Assembly: GCF_963662255.1 (NCBI RefSeq)
Contig: NC_085047.1
Span: forward strand, 94,061,619 to 94,125,618
DNA: 64,000 nt
Reading direction: 5' to 3'
DNA from: Cinclus cinclus
Lineage: Eukaryota; Chordata; Aves; Passeriformes; Cinclidae
Positions 1 to 10,087 of the stretch are shown in pieces. The notes beneath the pieces are model-generated. The model saw only the letters and a list, made by a program, of their open reading frames with translations. It did no database searches and was not told where the DNA came from. A program made the translations under genes and the position numbers. Every line of letters starts with the position of its first letter. The stretch's first letter is position 1.

Positions 1-1904
1 AAAACTCTACCTGATGGAACGTGCCAACACAACAGGAAGCAAAGACCTGAGGGAGGGGAGAATGAGTTGGTTCTCAATCAGAACCATGAAGGAATGAGGG
101 TCGTACCCTCAGGCAGCATCATGTCCTACCAAGGCAGCTGAAGAGGGGCCCCTACTTGAGCCCAGCCCAGGGGAAGGAGCTCCTGTGAAGTGTTACTGCC
201 TCACTGGTGCAGTGAGCCCTGGGATGGTGGAGGTCATGCCTTGCTGGACATGCTCTCACTCCCTCAGCCTGTGCTCTGTGCCAGTGGATCACACTGTCTC
301 CTAAGCATATGAATGAAGCCCTAGGAAGTGTGAGACTACAAAAGTTAGAGGGACTGGAAGCAATCCAGCTGAGAAAAAACTATGCCCCAGTTTTGATTCA
401 CATACTGAACCCATAGTGAAAATGGACTTTAAAAATGTCCTGGAAATTGAGGGAGCTTTGTGTATGGATGGAATTGAAACCAGCTGTAACAAATAAATCA
501 GCAAATTCTGGTTTAGTTCTGAGTGGATGCCTACCTGCAGAATTAGATTAAGAAATGGAAATGAAGGAATCTGTGCCTTGATTCAGAATTGCCTCCTAAT
601 CAAGTTCTTAAGCCCATGGTTTTCTTCTCTAAAAATATATTTCCTAGTAGTCTGAGTTCAGGAATAGAAAGCAAGAATGCTCAAATTCAAATGTTGTTTT
701 TGCCACAAGATGAGTGTGGGAAAGGATAATAAAAGGTATTGATTAGTAAAAATACAAAGGTTCCTTCCAACTGGGTAACACCTTGTAGTTGCTAGGCATA
801 GTATTTGCATTTTGAAAGGTGTCAGTTAAATGCACCTTGAGACTCAGAAAAAGTATCTTGATATTTCTAGAAGTACAGAGAACTCTTACTTTCTGTTATC
901 TTCAGGAGAAGTTCTGGTTGTTGAACACAAGTGGAAATCAGTCAAGCATAAAGACATGGCTTCTTAATATGAATCGTGGAAATGTTGATAGCTAACTGTA
1001 ATCTCAGTAAACAATAAATATGATCATTTAGTTTACACTGGATTAAGATGCCAGGTACTATTTTTCTCTTCTTTTTATTTGAAAACAGTCCCATACCAAT
1101 AACAGTGGACAGCATTCATGACACAGGGGAAAGATAATTCTTCACCAGTCACCTGAAGACAAGCCTGAGAATTGCTACATCTGCACTCTTCCTGGTGTAA
1201 GAACAAGAGCCTTAGGTTGATTACATAGACCACTGTCATGTGCCTATTGTATATTTTACCCTAGGCACAAACTAAATTAATATTTTATTAGGCATGCATC
1301 AGATTGAAGAAAAGTAATGGTAGAAGCAAAGTGATGATACAATAATTTACATTCCTATGAGATTCTTACAAGTAAACAAGTAAATTGCTCCCAAAATAGA
1401 AAAAAAGTGAGAGTGAACCTTTGCATTCCTGGATTTATTCCCAGGATACTACATCTACCAAAGCACATGCTATTGGTTGATTTTTAATAGACATGTAGCT
1501 TTTGGGCAGAACTAGGTGCTTTCATAGAACAGAAAAACATATCTTTCATCTGGTCATAAAAAGTTTGATTAGTGGAAATCTGATAAAATTATAACCTCCA
1601 AATACAGATGAAAAGAAAATTACATAATTAGCAAAAAGAAGTGCATATTTTAATAAAAGAAAGAAAATATTCATTTTTTGAAAAATATCTTTAAGTAGTT
1701 ATTTTCCTAGCATGACCCTGTTTGTTTAAGATATTTTATGGAGTCTTCTGAGGCCGACTTCCACCCAGCTTTATTTTTCAATTAATTTCTTTGGAGATAA
1801 AACTACCTGGCCAATGACCTGGTTAGAGACTTTAAGAGTTGGAAATCAGATTTTTTTTTCCAGTCTGAGGGTTAGATCCTGTCTGATATAATTTTGCACA
1901 GTAT
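1..1904. other. AT-rich stretch without recognised genes or repeats
   Basis: No coding region, RNA gene or dispersed repeat was recognised here. Open frames are short (under 70 codons), have no recognisable domain and are what chance would give in AT-rich DNA. There is a minor 7-bp hairpin at 68-86. The stretch could be ordinary intergenic or intronic DNA; ancient repeats too decayed to recognise by eye cannot be excluded. Confidence 0.5.
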
Positions 1905-1907
1905 TTC

Positions 1908-2036
1908 CTTGTGGTGAAATGGACAGGGCTTCAAACAACCTAATCTGGTGAAAGATATGCCTGTCCAAGGCAGGGTGACTGAAGCAGACGATCTTGAAAG
2001 GTCACTTCCAATACAAACCATTCTTGGATTCTGTGA
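1908..2036 (+). mobile_element. CR1 LINE, 5'-truncated 3' tail
   Basis: The segment follows the typical end of avian CR1 LINEs. It has the block resembling 'GAGCAACCTGGTCTAGTG', then the 'CCATGGCAGGG'-like block, then 'GATCTT..AGGTC.CTTCCAA..CAAACCATTCT' and a decayed ATTCTATG-type terminal repeat near 2019-2036. Only about 130 bp remain, as expected for a copy truncated during target-primed reverse transcription. Divergence from the consensus I recall is high, so the insertion is old. It contains no coding capacity. Confidence 0.8.
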
Positions 2037-2039
2037 AGT

Positions 2040-2526
2040 CAGGTATGAAATACAGTTGGCTTTCATTATGCCTATCTTAAATTCTCACCCATTACATTAA
2101 TTCCATTACCTTCTGTTTGCACAACCTCATCTGCAGTTGGTGAGAATTTGATGGGAAACCTATTTGCCAGAAAGAAATCCATGCAGTTACAGTCACAGTA
2201 TGACCCCTTAAATGGCAGCACCTTTATGATACAAATTTTATCCTAGGTGGTTTTCTTAACCACAAAGCTTGAACAACACTTCTAATATCAAATGCAGCAA
2301 CAGTGTCAGAGTGCTTTGACAAAAGCATAGGTGAATAACAGCAAAGGAACTGGTATTTGATGACAGTGATAGGATATGATATTAAATCTAACTGCAAGAG
2401 CCTAACTGCAAAAGGTAGCAAACCTATTCCATTGTAGCATTTGGTGTAAAGATTGTATAGAATATGTAGGCTTTTAAAGGTGCTTTGAAGTTCCTGGTCA
2501 ACTTAACAAAGAAATGATACTTTTAC
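2040..2526. other. Unique stretch between CR1 tail and solo LTR
   Basis: Nothing recognisable as a gene or repeat was seen. The only open frames are below 70 codons and show no domain. The last five bases of this interval plus one (2527-2531) form the left target-site duplication of the adjacent LTR. Confidence 0.45.
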
Positions 2527-2531
2527 CCTAG
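2527..2531. repeat. Target-site duplication CCTAG (left copy)
   Basis: CCTAG lies immediately before the TG start of the LTR at 2532 and is repeated exactly at 3221-3225 directly after its CA end. A 5-bp duplication is the usual size for ERVL-type and some other retroviral integrases. It confirms both element ends and shows that this LTR integrated or was resolved on its own at this site. Confidence 0.9.
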
Positions 2532-3220
2532 TGTCCTGGTTTGAAAGACAGGTGTTCCCAAGGAAAGCAGAAGCTTCCCTTTGGACTGAAAAAAAACCAT
2601 GATTCTTCCGATTATTATAATTTTGGAATTAAGAGAGCTCTCTCAGGCAAAGATATGGGGGTAGGAATAACAGTTCTTTACTAGTATATCTAACACGACA
2701 AACAAGAACAACAACAGCTATGAAATTACCCACAAACAGAACAGTAACTCAGTCCCAGTGTTTTTTGGCTGCAGGCACATTTTCCCTGAGCTGCAGTTCC
2801 CGGTGCTGGGGGCGGGCAGGTCCCGCAGAGCTGCAGGAGGGCTGGGGGTGATGGCAGAGCTGTCCCAGGGGGAGAGAGAGATGGAGAGAGAGCCCTCCGC
2901 TCATGGTGTGGGTCCCAGTGCTCCGTAGAGTACTGGATGGTGGTAGTTCACAGCGAGAAGACAGCCGGGCAGGGTCCGATGGTGGTTTCCCGACGCTGGG
3001 ATGGGACACAGACGACGATCGTCCTTCTCGTCCGAACTCCGCGGGGGAAATGGGCCGAGGCCCAGCCTTCTGCTTCCTCTTCTGGCTGTTTGAATCTCGC
3101 GGGGTTCCCTCTTCCCTCCCGTCCCCTCCCCCTTGTCACCAGGGCCCAGTCAACAGGTATCTTAGCATGACAATGGGGAAAATTCCACAGAGGGAAAAGG
3201 GAGAGAACCAACCCCCAACA
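2532..3220 (-). mobile_element. Solo LTR of an avian endogenous retrovirus (copy A)
   Basis: This 689-bp element begins TGTCCTGGTTTGAAAG and ends AACCCCCAACA on the plus strand, so it has the TG...CA ends of a retroviral LTR. It is flanked by the exact 5-bp duplication CCTAG. A second copy of the same family lies at 9097-9804. The AT-rich left part and GC-rich right part are shared by both copies. I infer a minus-strand orientation because, read that way, the end (CTTTCAAACCAGGACA) resembles the 3' end of the ERVL LTR at 16671-17236 (CTTTCAAACCATTACA), with a TAGTAAA poly(A)-like site upstream. No internal viral genes adjoin it, so it is solo. Open frames inside it are not viral genes. Confidence 0.9.
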
Positions 3221-3225
3221 CCTAG
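3221..3225. repeat. Target-site duplication CCTAG (right copy)
   Basis: This is an exact match to 2527-2531 and abuts the CA end of the solo LTR. Confidence 0.9.
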
Positions 3226-3239
3226 GGCATCAATTAAGT

Positions 3240-3477
3240 AGCCATTGTGCTTTTGTAGTTTGGTATATAAATGCTAGAAGAAGGAGGAAAAAATTCTCTC
3301 AATGATTTTTGCTAGTCAACACAGTTTTGAAGTTTCAGTGACAGGCAACATTAGCTTTGCAGATTTCCTACTGAAATTTGGCTGCATGGAAATAAACCGG
3401 CCAACCTACTTGGTCTCTTAATTATTTATGTGAGAACAGGTCTTCATCAGGCAGTGGGGTTTTATGATCTGACATGA
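3240..3477. other. Short unique spacer between LTR and CR1
   Basis: AT-rich sequence with no recognised motif. The left edge is defined by the LTR duplication and the right edge by the point where CR1-like sequence becomes recognisable. Confidence 0.4.
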
Positions 3478-4800
3478 CAATAGGCCTGTCAGTGTCACTT
3501 CAGTGCCTGGTAAGGTCATGGAGAAGATTATTCTGGGAGGTATTGAAAAACACCAGAACAACAACCCAGTCATTGGTCCCTTCATGAAGGGAAAGTCCTG
3601 TTTGCAAAACCTAATTTCCTTTCATGAGAGGATATTCCACCTACTTGATCAAGGGAAGCCAGTTGATGTAACCTTTCTGGATTTCAGTAAAGCTTTTGAT
3701 GCTGCCTCTCTTAGTATCTATCCTTCTGGAAAAACTGTCCAGCCTACAGCTGGATAAACACATCTTATGATGGGTGAGCAACTGACTCATGGGTCAGACA
3801 CAAAGAATTGCAGTGACTTGGGTGTCATCAGACTGGCGACCTGTCAGTAGAGGGGTTCCACAGGGCTCCATCCTTGGCCCTGTGCTCTTCGACATCTTCA
3901 TAAATGGCTTGGACACAGGACTGGAAGGGATCCTAAGTAAGTCTGCAGATGATACAAAACTCGGAGAAACTGTCTGCTCCCTGGAGGGCAGAAAGATCCT
4001 GCAGAAAGACCTTGACAAATTAGAGGGCTGGGCAATCACCAACTGTATGAAGTTCAACAAAAGAAAGGTCTGGATTTTGGACCTGGGATAGGACTACCCT
4101 ATATGCATGGACAGACTAGGGAATGAGATGCTGGAAAGCAGCGCCGGGGAATGAGACCTGGGAGTTGTGGTCAATGGCAAGTTGAACATGAGCCAGCAGA
4201 GCCCTGGCAGCCAGGAGAGCCAACCTTGTCCTGGGGACATCAGGGACAGCATGGCCAGATGGGCAAGGGAGGCGATTGTCCTGCTCTGCTCTGAGCTGGG
4301 GCAGCCTCGCCTCCAGTGCTGGGGGCAGTTCTGGGTGCCATAATATAATAAGAAAGACTATTAAAAAGAAAGCTATTAGAGACCATCCAAAGGAGCATCA
4401 TAAAGATGGTGAAGGGTCTTGAGGGGAAGCCATAGAAGGAATGGCTGAGGTCACCTGGTTTGTTCAGCCTGGAGAAGAGGAGACTGAGGGGAGACCTCAC
4501 TGCACCCCCCAACTTGCTCACAAAGGGAAGCTGAAGGGCAGGTACCAATTTCTTCCCCCTGGTAACAGTGATACGACTTGAGGGAATGGCCTGAAGTTGT
4601 GCAAGAAGAAGTATAGGTTGGATATTAGAAGAAGGTTCTTCACCCAGAGAGTGTTTGGGCACCCCAGGGAAGTGGTGACAGCATCAAGCCTGACAGAGTT
4701 CAGGAAGTATTTGGACGACAATGCTCTTGGGCACAGGGTGTGACTCTTGGAGTCACTTCCAACTCAGGATATTCTATGATTCTGAGATTATGTGATTCTA
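3478..4800 (+). mobile_element. CR1 LINE, truncated, with decayed reverse transcriptase
   Basis: This is a roughly 1.3-kb 3' portion of a CR1 non-LTR retrotransposon. At 3503-3757 translation gives reverse-transcriptase motifs including FLDFSKAFD (motif A, catalytic Asp). In another frame at 3789-4091 come GVPQGSILGPVLF (motif B) and SADDTKLG (motif C; the usual residue before ADD is F). The change of frame, an early stop near 3755 and the F-to-S substitution show that it is dead. The 3' untranslated part runs through the 'CAGCCTGGAGAAGAGGAGACT' block and ends at 4770-4800 with CCAACTCAGGATATTCTATG and decayed ATTCTATG repeats. That tail indicates a different CR1 subfamily from the copy at 8828-9843. 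There is no target duplication, as usual for CR1. Confidence 0.92.
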
Positions 4801-7668
4801 GGCCTCGACATGGATTTCACAGAGAAGCTACACTGCAGAAGCATTGTGTTGATTCTTTCAGCTTTACCCTTTCTCCATAATTCCTGTATGCTTTAGAGGT
4901 TGGAAGGGATCCTTTGATGCCATTTTTTTGGAATTAAATGACTTCTCACCTACAAAATGCTGGCAAATGTTTCTGAACAAAGGCAGAGGCTGGGATGATT
5001 AATGCACCATGTGCAAAAACATGAGCCCTCAAACATACATCAAATTTTCATGCTTAGTTGACAGACAACTTGTTGGAGGGTGAGAAGGGGAAAGAATAAG
5101 TAAAATATCTTTCCACCTATTTAGATTTTTGGATCCTTGATCTCAGCTCTGAGTTAAGCTCTCCAAGACCTCCTCCTATCTTCTTTGCATGTCTGATTCT
5201 TCAGCTTTCATTCAAATCAGTGGAGAGACTCCCATTGAGTTTGATGGAATATAGATGATGCTCTTATGATACTATAAATCAAAATTGCAATGCTCATTAT
5301 TGTGGTTGTGAGCACCATAGCAAAAGGCTGTGTCAGCCAGCCTTCTAAAACCTAATGTTTCATGGCTTATAAATTTGCCATAAAGTTTGACTGCACATTA
5401 AAGCTTGTCAACAAACCATATGGCCTTGGTACACAGTTAAGTTCTAATTTTTTTTTTCTTTTTGTATTTTTCAAAATAGAAAATAATTAGGTGTAACTAT
5501 TCATTAAGTTTAAAGTTGCAACAAAACAAACCATGGGTTTTGGGGAAATCTTTTATTTTTTTAATTTTCTTCTTTGTTTGATCTGAACCCAGAGTTTAGA
5601 TTTTAATTCTGGAAGCCTGTAGCACCATTTTACCTTCAAATGTATTCAGAGAATTGAGAGGATTGTTTGCAAGAAAATTTTCCTGCATAAAGAATCTGTT
5701 TTAATTCCTCATTAAATCTTTTGTGAAACTAGTTGAAATGAAGTTATGAAAATAGTTTTCCTGGGTTCTTGACACTGCACAATTGTGTGCATGAATATAT
5801 TTACTGCACTGTCTTACATTCAAATTTACCTTGTTGTCCACAAAAATGTGAGAATGAACTACCACACTATGTCAAAGATATTTCAGCTGTGCCTGGGACT
5901 ATACAGTTGGGCACTGATTAGACACCCCAGAACACTAATAGAATTCTCTCAGTGTATTGGTTTAATATTCCCATTCATTTTTGAAGAGAATACTCCTTAT
6001 TTTCTCCTAACATTTGCTTATATATCAGTCTTAGAAAACATATTAATAGGTTATATTTATTTTTCTTCTTGAGATCCTCTGAAAGCCTTTGCCAATTTTG
6101 ATTTGTTGCTTGCAGATACTTATGCCTCTCACAGTAAATTATTAGCCAGCACTCATAAAGAAAGGCAAATTAAGTCTTTTGCCCAGGCTTATGTAAAATT
6201 GCCTTGGATTTATGTCTTGTTTTATGTACTGTTTTATGCATTTAACACTTCACAACAAGCTGACCTGATTTTCAGGAAGATGCCACCTGGTTAGGAGGTG
6301 TGGATTTTCTTTGAGGGATCATCAGGAGATTTTATTCGTGAGAGAAGAACAGTACCAATTCAGATTTCCTTTAAATGCTGGGCATATTTTTTTCTAGAAT
6401 CTCCTAATGAATGTGGCATACTCTCTCCTCCTCAGTAAAACAAGCACGGAAGCAAAAGAGCAGAAGCAAAAGTGTAACTGCTTTTTCTATTGCACTCCCT
6501 CCTCACACCATTTTTCTCATGAGGCACTCACAGGGGAAGTAATCTTTCCTCTCTTGAAGACAAGTACTGCTCTCAATACCCCTTTTTATGCTGACCATGT
6601 AATAGGAGGAAGAAGGAGCTATTTAATCCTTCCTTCCCTGCATGATCAGGATGCTGCCTCCAACCTATTTCTGTATAAAGTTATTTTCACTTAAATTGAA
6701 ATGTAGTTGATCATCCATCTAAACACAAGCCAGACTTGCTAAGCCAGACTTGCCAAAGACTTTAAGAGGTCAGTTTTTTCCTGGCAGCTAAAACCAAAAC
6801 AATAGTAAAAGCTCAGCTCTCACTGAAACTCTCTTCTGGTCTCTATAAATACTACGGGAAAGAACACTAGTTCCCGTGAATGCAAATGTTAAAAACTGCA
6901 CTGTGCTACATAACAGTTGGGATCTGCTTTCAATTTTCACCATTCAGCCACCTGAAAACTCAGTGACACTACATGGATATAACAGGATTTCACCGCTGCA
7001 AAACATGCAGTATATTTCAGAGGATGTCAGATTTTCACTCCAAGTGCCACTAAGAACACTTTTCATGACAATGAATTCCTATTCTCTGGCTTCTCTCTTT
7101 CCAAAGGCCTTTATACCTTTCTTTTCCCCTTGCACTACCCCCCTAACCCCTCAGTAGTTAGGAGGCTCAAATGAAACTCAGTACATTTCTTCTACTTTTT
7201 TTTTTTTGTCTCTGAAGATGACTGTGTGAACTTGTTTCATTCTGACTTTTAAAAACACATGATGAATGCCGTCATTATTATTACCAAGAATAACCGAGTA
7301 AGGAGCTTTCCAGTAGCTATCTAGGCTTTGTGTTCCTGGGCCTTTTTTATGCTATTTGATGAAAATTTACCATTATGAATATAAATGCCATTATTCTTTT
7401 CTAAAAGGATTATTGTTGTGTCTATTTTTCATCTGTATTGCCCTTGTCCTTTTAATGTGACAGAGACTTCATTCATATATAATCACACTGAGATATAAAA
7501 GTGGCCCATGAAATTAGGTCCTGGAAAAAAAATAAAAAGGAGAAAGGACTGCGTCCTAGAAGTTGAGGGAAAAAACCATTCCATTTAGTTTAAAGGTTTT
7601 CTTTGCATTTTGTTTGTTTTTAAGCACTGCAGCATAATAAACAGGCTGATAAATTTATCATTCCCTCC
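4801..7668. other. AT-rich unique stretch, no genes recognised
   Basis: Several open frames of 60-95 codons occur (for example at 5785-6072, 6407-6694 and 6876-7157). They lack recognisable domains, initiate at arbitrary ATGs and sit in AT-rich DNA. A short segment at 5215-5250 resembles an old reptile/bird repeat core (see findings). There is a run of T at 7196-7206. I see nothing that supports an exon. Confidence 0.5.
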
Positions 7669-7966
7669 TGAAAAAAAAACCAAAATATGACAAATAAAAA
7701 TATAAACAAAACAACAAAAAACCCTGAAAAAAACAAACAAACAAAAAACAAACAAAAAACCCCACAAAAATAAAAAAAAAACCAACAAAAGAAACCCCCC
7801 AAAAATCCAAGCAATCAAACAACCAACCAGAAAAAACAACCAAAACCAAATCAAGACAAACAAACAAAAAAACCCATGCACACACAAAAAACCCAAACAA
7901 ACAAAAGCCCCAAAAAACCCCAAACACAAAACCAAACAGCAAATCGCCAAACCCAGGAAAAACCCT
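7669..7966 (+). repeat. Low-complexity A/C-rich tract
   Basis: About 300 bases are composed almost entirely of A and C on the plus strand, with scattered CAAA and CAAAA units and A-runs; G and T are rare. The complementary strand is therefore T/G-rich. It reads as an apparent hydrophobic protein of 157 codons (7585-8058) made of Phe, Leu, Val, Gly, Cys and Trp; I regard that as an artefact of composition. The tract is not a clean tandem repeat, so it may be a decayed (CAAA)n array or an A-rich retrotransposon tail that expanded. Confidence 0.85.
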
Positions 7967-8328
7967 GGTTGGAAAGTTCTTATTTGTAGCAATGGTTCTT
8001 TCTTCCTCTCCGTTTCAGTTTTGTTTTGATCTCTAGACAACAGGGAACTATTTGCCACTTATAAGAGGATTTAATTGTTGTGCTAATTCAGTCTTCCTCT
8101 CAACCCAACTGTAAGAAAAGAGACGTTTTTCTATACCTTTTTTTTTCATTTTCTCCCGTAAACTATGTCTTTTGTCTCCTGCATTTCTGACTAATTTCAA
8201 ACAATGCAACAAGGTAATAGAACGAAAGTGATATAAGAGCGGAGTCTGGCTTGCTAAAATTTTTAATACCTTAATGACCAGAATAACTGAGCTGCTGCTT
8301 GGGCTTTGAATTTTTACATTCATTTATC
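7967..8328. other. Unique stretch before ATTC microsatellite
   Basis: No gene or repeat was recognised. A run of T occurs at about 8139-8147. Minus-strand open frames here are short and domain-free. Confidence 0.4.
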
Positions 8329-8373
8329 ATTCATTCATTCATTCATTCATTCATTCATTCATTCATTCATTCA
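8329..8373 (+). repeat. (ATTC)n microsatellite
   Basis: About eleven perfect tandem copies of the tetranucleotide ATTC. It is likely length-polymorphic, as uninterrupted tetranucleotide arrays usually are. Confidence 0.95.
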
Positions 8374-8827
8374 CATATTCACAATGAAAGAGTTTCTCAG
8401 CTGTTCTCATTATCATTGAAAGTGCATACACATGTCCTCCTACTAATTTATAACCTATGTTAGCCAGCAAGTCAAAGCATGAACCAAACTTATTGCAATT
8501 TTAGCAAGACTGAAAATTGGGTAAGATTTTTTCCAAGTTAATTTTATTTTTGGAAGAGATTTGATTCACTGGATGTAGGATTTTTTAAGTAATCCAATAT
8601 CAACTCATCTTTCAAAACAGACAAAAAATGAGCTTTTGTTAGTGGAGATGGCAATTAACATGTAGTCCACATTAAAAATTTCCAAATTTACTTTGTGTTT
8701 GCACAGGCTTACACGGCTACCTTAGAAGCTGTGTCTGGAAGAAAATCAAACACGAGACTTTCTACACTGATGATTCATCCACTGTCTCTTATTGGTTATA
8801 ACAGAAGGGAGACTACAAGAAAGAGGG
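8374..8827. other. Unique AT-rich stretch
   Basis: Nothing recognised. An open frame starting at 8695 runs into the CR1 tail and is not supported as coding. Confidence 0.4.
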
Positions 8828-9091
8828 AGAGAGACTATTTCACACAGGAGCATGTGGTGTCAGGACGAGTGGGAATGGCTTTGAACTAAAAGGGAATAAG
8901 TTTAGATTAGATACTAGAAAAAAATCTTGACTGTGAGAATGGTGAGGCAATGGAACAGGTTGCCTCAGGAAGTTACGCATGCCCCATCCCCAGAAGTATT
9001 CAAGGCCAGGTTGGATGGAGATCTGAGCAACCTGGTCTGGTGAAAGATGTCTCCATCCATGGCAGGGGTGTTGGAACAAGATGACCTTTGA

Positions 9092-9096
9092 GGTGC
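9092..9096. repeat. Target-site duplication GGTGC (left copy)
   Basis: GGTGC directly precedes the TG start of the LTR and is repeated at 9805-9809 after its CA end. The duplicated bases belong to the CR1 3' end. Confidence 0.92.
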
Positions 9097-9804
9097 TGTC
9101 CTGGTTTGAAAGACAGGTGTTTGCTGAGGAAAGCAGAAGCCTCCCTCTGAACTGAAAAATGTGATCCTTCCTTCCTACAGATTATTATGATTTTGAAATT
9201 AAGGGAGCTCTCAGGCAAAGATATGGGGATAGGAAAACAGTTCTTTACTAGTATATCTAACAAGACAAACAAGAACAACAACAGCTATGAAATTACCCAC
9301 AAACAGAACAGTAACTCAGTCCCAGTGTTTTTTGGCTGCAGGCACCTTTTCCCTGAGCTGCAGTTCCCGGTGCTGGGGGTGGGCAGGTCCCGCAGAGCTG
9401 CAGGAGGGCTGGGGGTGATGGCAGCGCTGTCCCAGGGGGAGAGAGAGATGGAGAGAGAGCTCTCCGCTCACGGTGTCGGTTCCGATACTCAGCAGAGTGC
9501 TGGATGGTGGCAGGTTACAGCGAGGAGACAGCAGTGCAGGGTCCGACAGCAGTGAGGATGGCTCCCGGTGTTGGGATGGCAGACATATGGGATTGAGGCA
9601 GCGATCGTCCTTCTCGTCCAAACTCTGCAGGGGAAATGGGCCGAGGCCCAGCCTTCCGATTCCTCTTCTGGATGTTTGAATCTTGCGGGGTTTCCCTCCT
9701 CTCTCTCTCCTCCCCCTTGTCACCAGGGCCCAGTCAACAGGTATCTTAGCATGACAGTGGGGAAAATTCCACAGAGGGAAAAGGGAAAGAACCAACCCCC
9801 AACA
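9097..9804 (-). mobile_element. Solo LTR of an avian endogenous retrovirus (copy B)
   Basis: This 708-bp LTR has TG...CA ends and is the same family as copy A at 2532-3220: the same start, the same AACCCCCAACA end, and long shared stretches. Indels and substitutions concentrate in the GC-rich middle (roughly 9475-9600), where copy B has about 20 more bases. It is flanked by an exact 5-bp duplication, GGTGC. It has no internal viral sequence, so it is a solo LTR left by recombination. Orientation is inferred as minus for the reasons given for copy A. Open frames within it, including one of 209 codons on the minus strand (9316-9945), are not viral genes. Confidence 0.92.
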
Positions 9805-9809
9805 GGTGC
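9805..9809. repeat. Target-site duplication GGTGC (right copy)
   Basis: Exact repeat of 9092-9096, immediately after the LTR end and inside the CR1 tail. Confidence 0.92.
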
Positions 9810-9876
9810 CTTCCAACCCAAACCATTCTATGACTCTATGATTGTAAGTACCATCTTTAGAGATTCCAAGTGTACA

Positions 9877-9924
9877 GAAGGAAGGAAGGAAGGAAGGAAG
9901 GAAGGAAGGAAGGAAGGAAGGAAA
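9877..9924 (+). repeat. (GGAA)n microsatellite
   Basis: About twelve tandem GAAG/GGAA units, perfect until the last copy. It lies about 35 bp after the CR1 3' end; arrays of this kind often grow from CR1 or LINE tails. GGAA arrays can bind ETS-family factors, but no such role can be inferred from sequence alone. Confidence 0.95.
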
Positions 9925-10087
9925 GTTAGGTATTTTTAATTTCACAAGTCACCCAGCACTATTTTACACAAGAACTGACAAAAATGCCACTGTTCCTCTC
10001 TAAAATGCATCACGTGTTCCATGATTTCATTTGATGTAGTTGCATGCCGTGACTCTATGTTAGGTGCCAAATACATGTTTGTATTCA

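Larger units (their letters stand above)
8828..9843 (+). mobile_element. CR1 LINE 3' end, split by a solo LTR
   Basis: The CR1 is present in two pieces, 8828-9096 and 9805-9843. The left piece carries the 3' untranslated blocks 'TAGATTAGATACTAG', 'GGTGAGGCAATGGAACAGG', 'AAGGCCAGGTTGGATGG' and 'GAGCAACCTGGTCTGGTG'. The right piece completes it with CCTTCCAACCCAAACCATTC and TATGACTCTATGATT. Removing the LTR and one copy of the GGTGC duplication restores a continuous CR1 3' end. The insertion order is therefore certain: CR1 first, LTR second. Only the last 300 bp or so of the LINE exist here; no coding sequence remains. Confidence 0.93.

Noticed and set aside
7585..8058. 157-codon minus-strand membrane-protein-like frame
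   Set aside because: Its Phe/Leu/Val/Cys-rich content comes from a T/G-only strand of a low-complexity tract. There are no ordered domains.
8329..8373. CRISPR-like regularly spaced repeats
   Set aside because: The only regular repeats are microsatellites and minisatellites without unique spacers, and the genome is clearly vertebrate.
2532..9804. The two same-family LTRs as the 5' and 3' LTRs of one provirus
   Set aside because: Each LTR has its own different exact target duplication (CCTAG and GGTGC), and the DNA between them is CR1, microsatellites and unique sequence with no retroviral genes.
9316..9945. 209-codon minus-strand frame as a viral or host gene
   Set aside because: It lies within solo LTR copy B and runs into the GGAA microsatellite; LTRs do not normally encode proteins, and copy A does not preserve the same frame.
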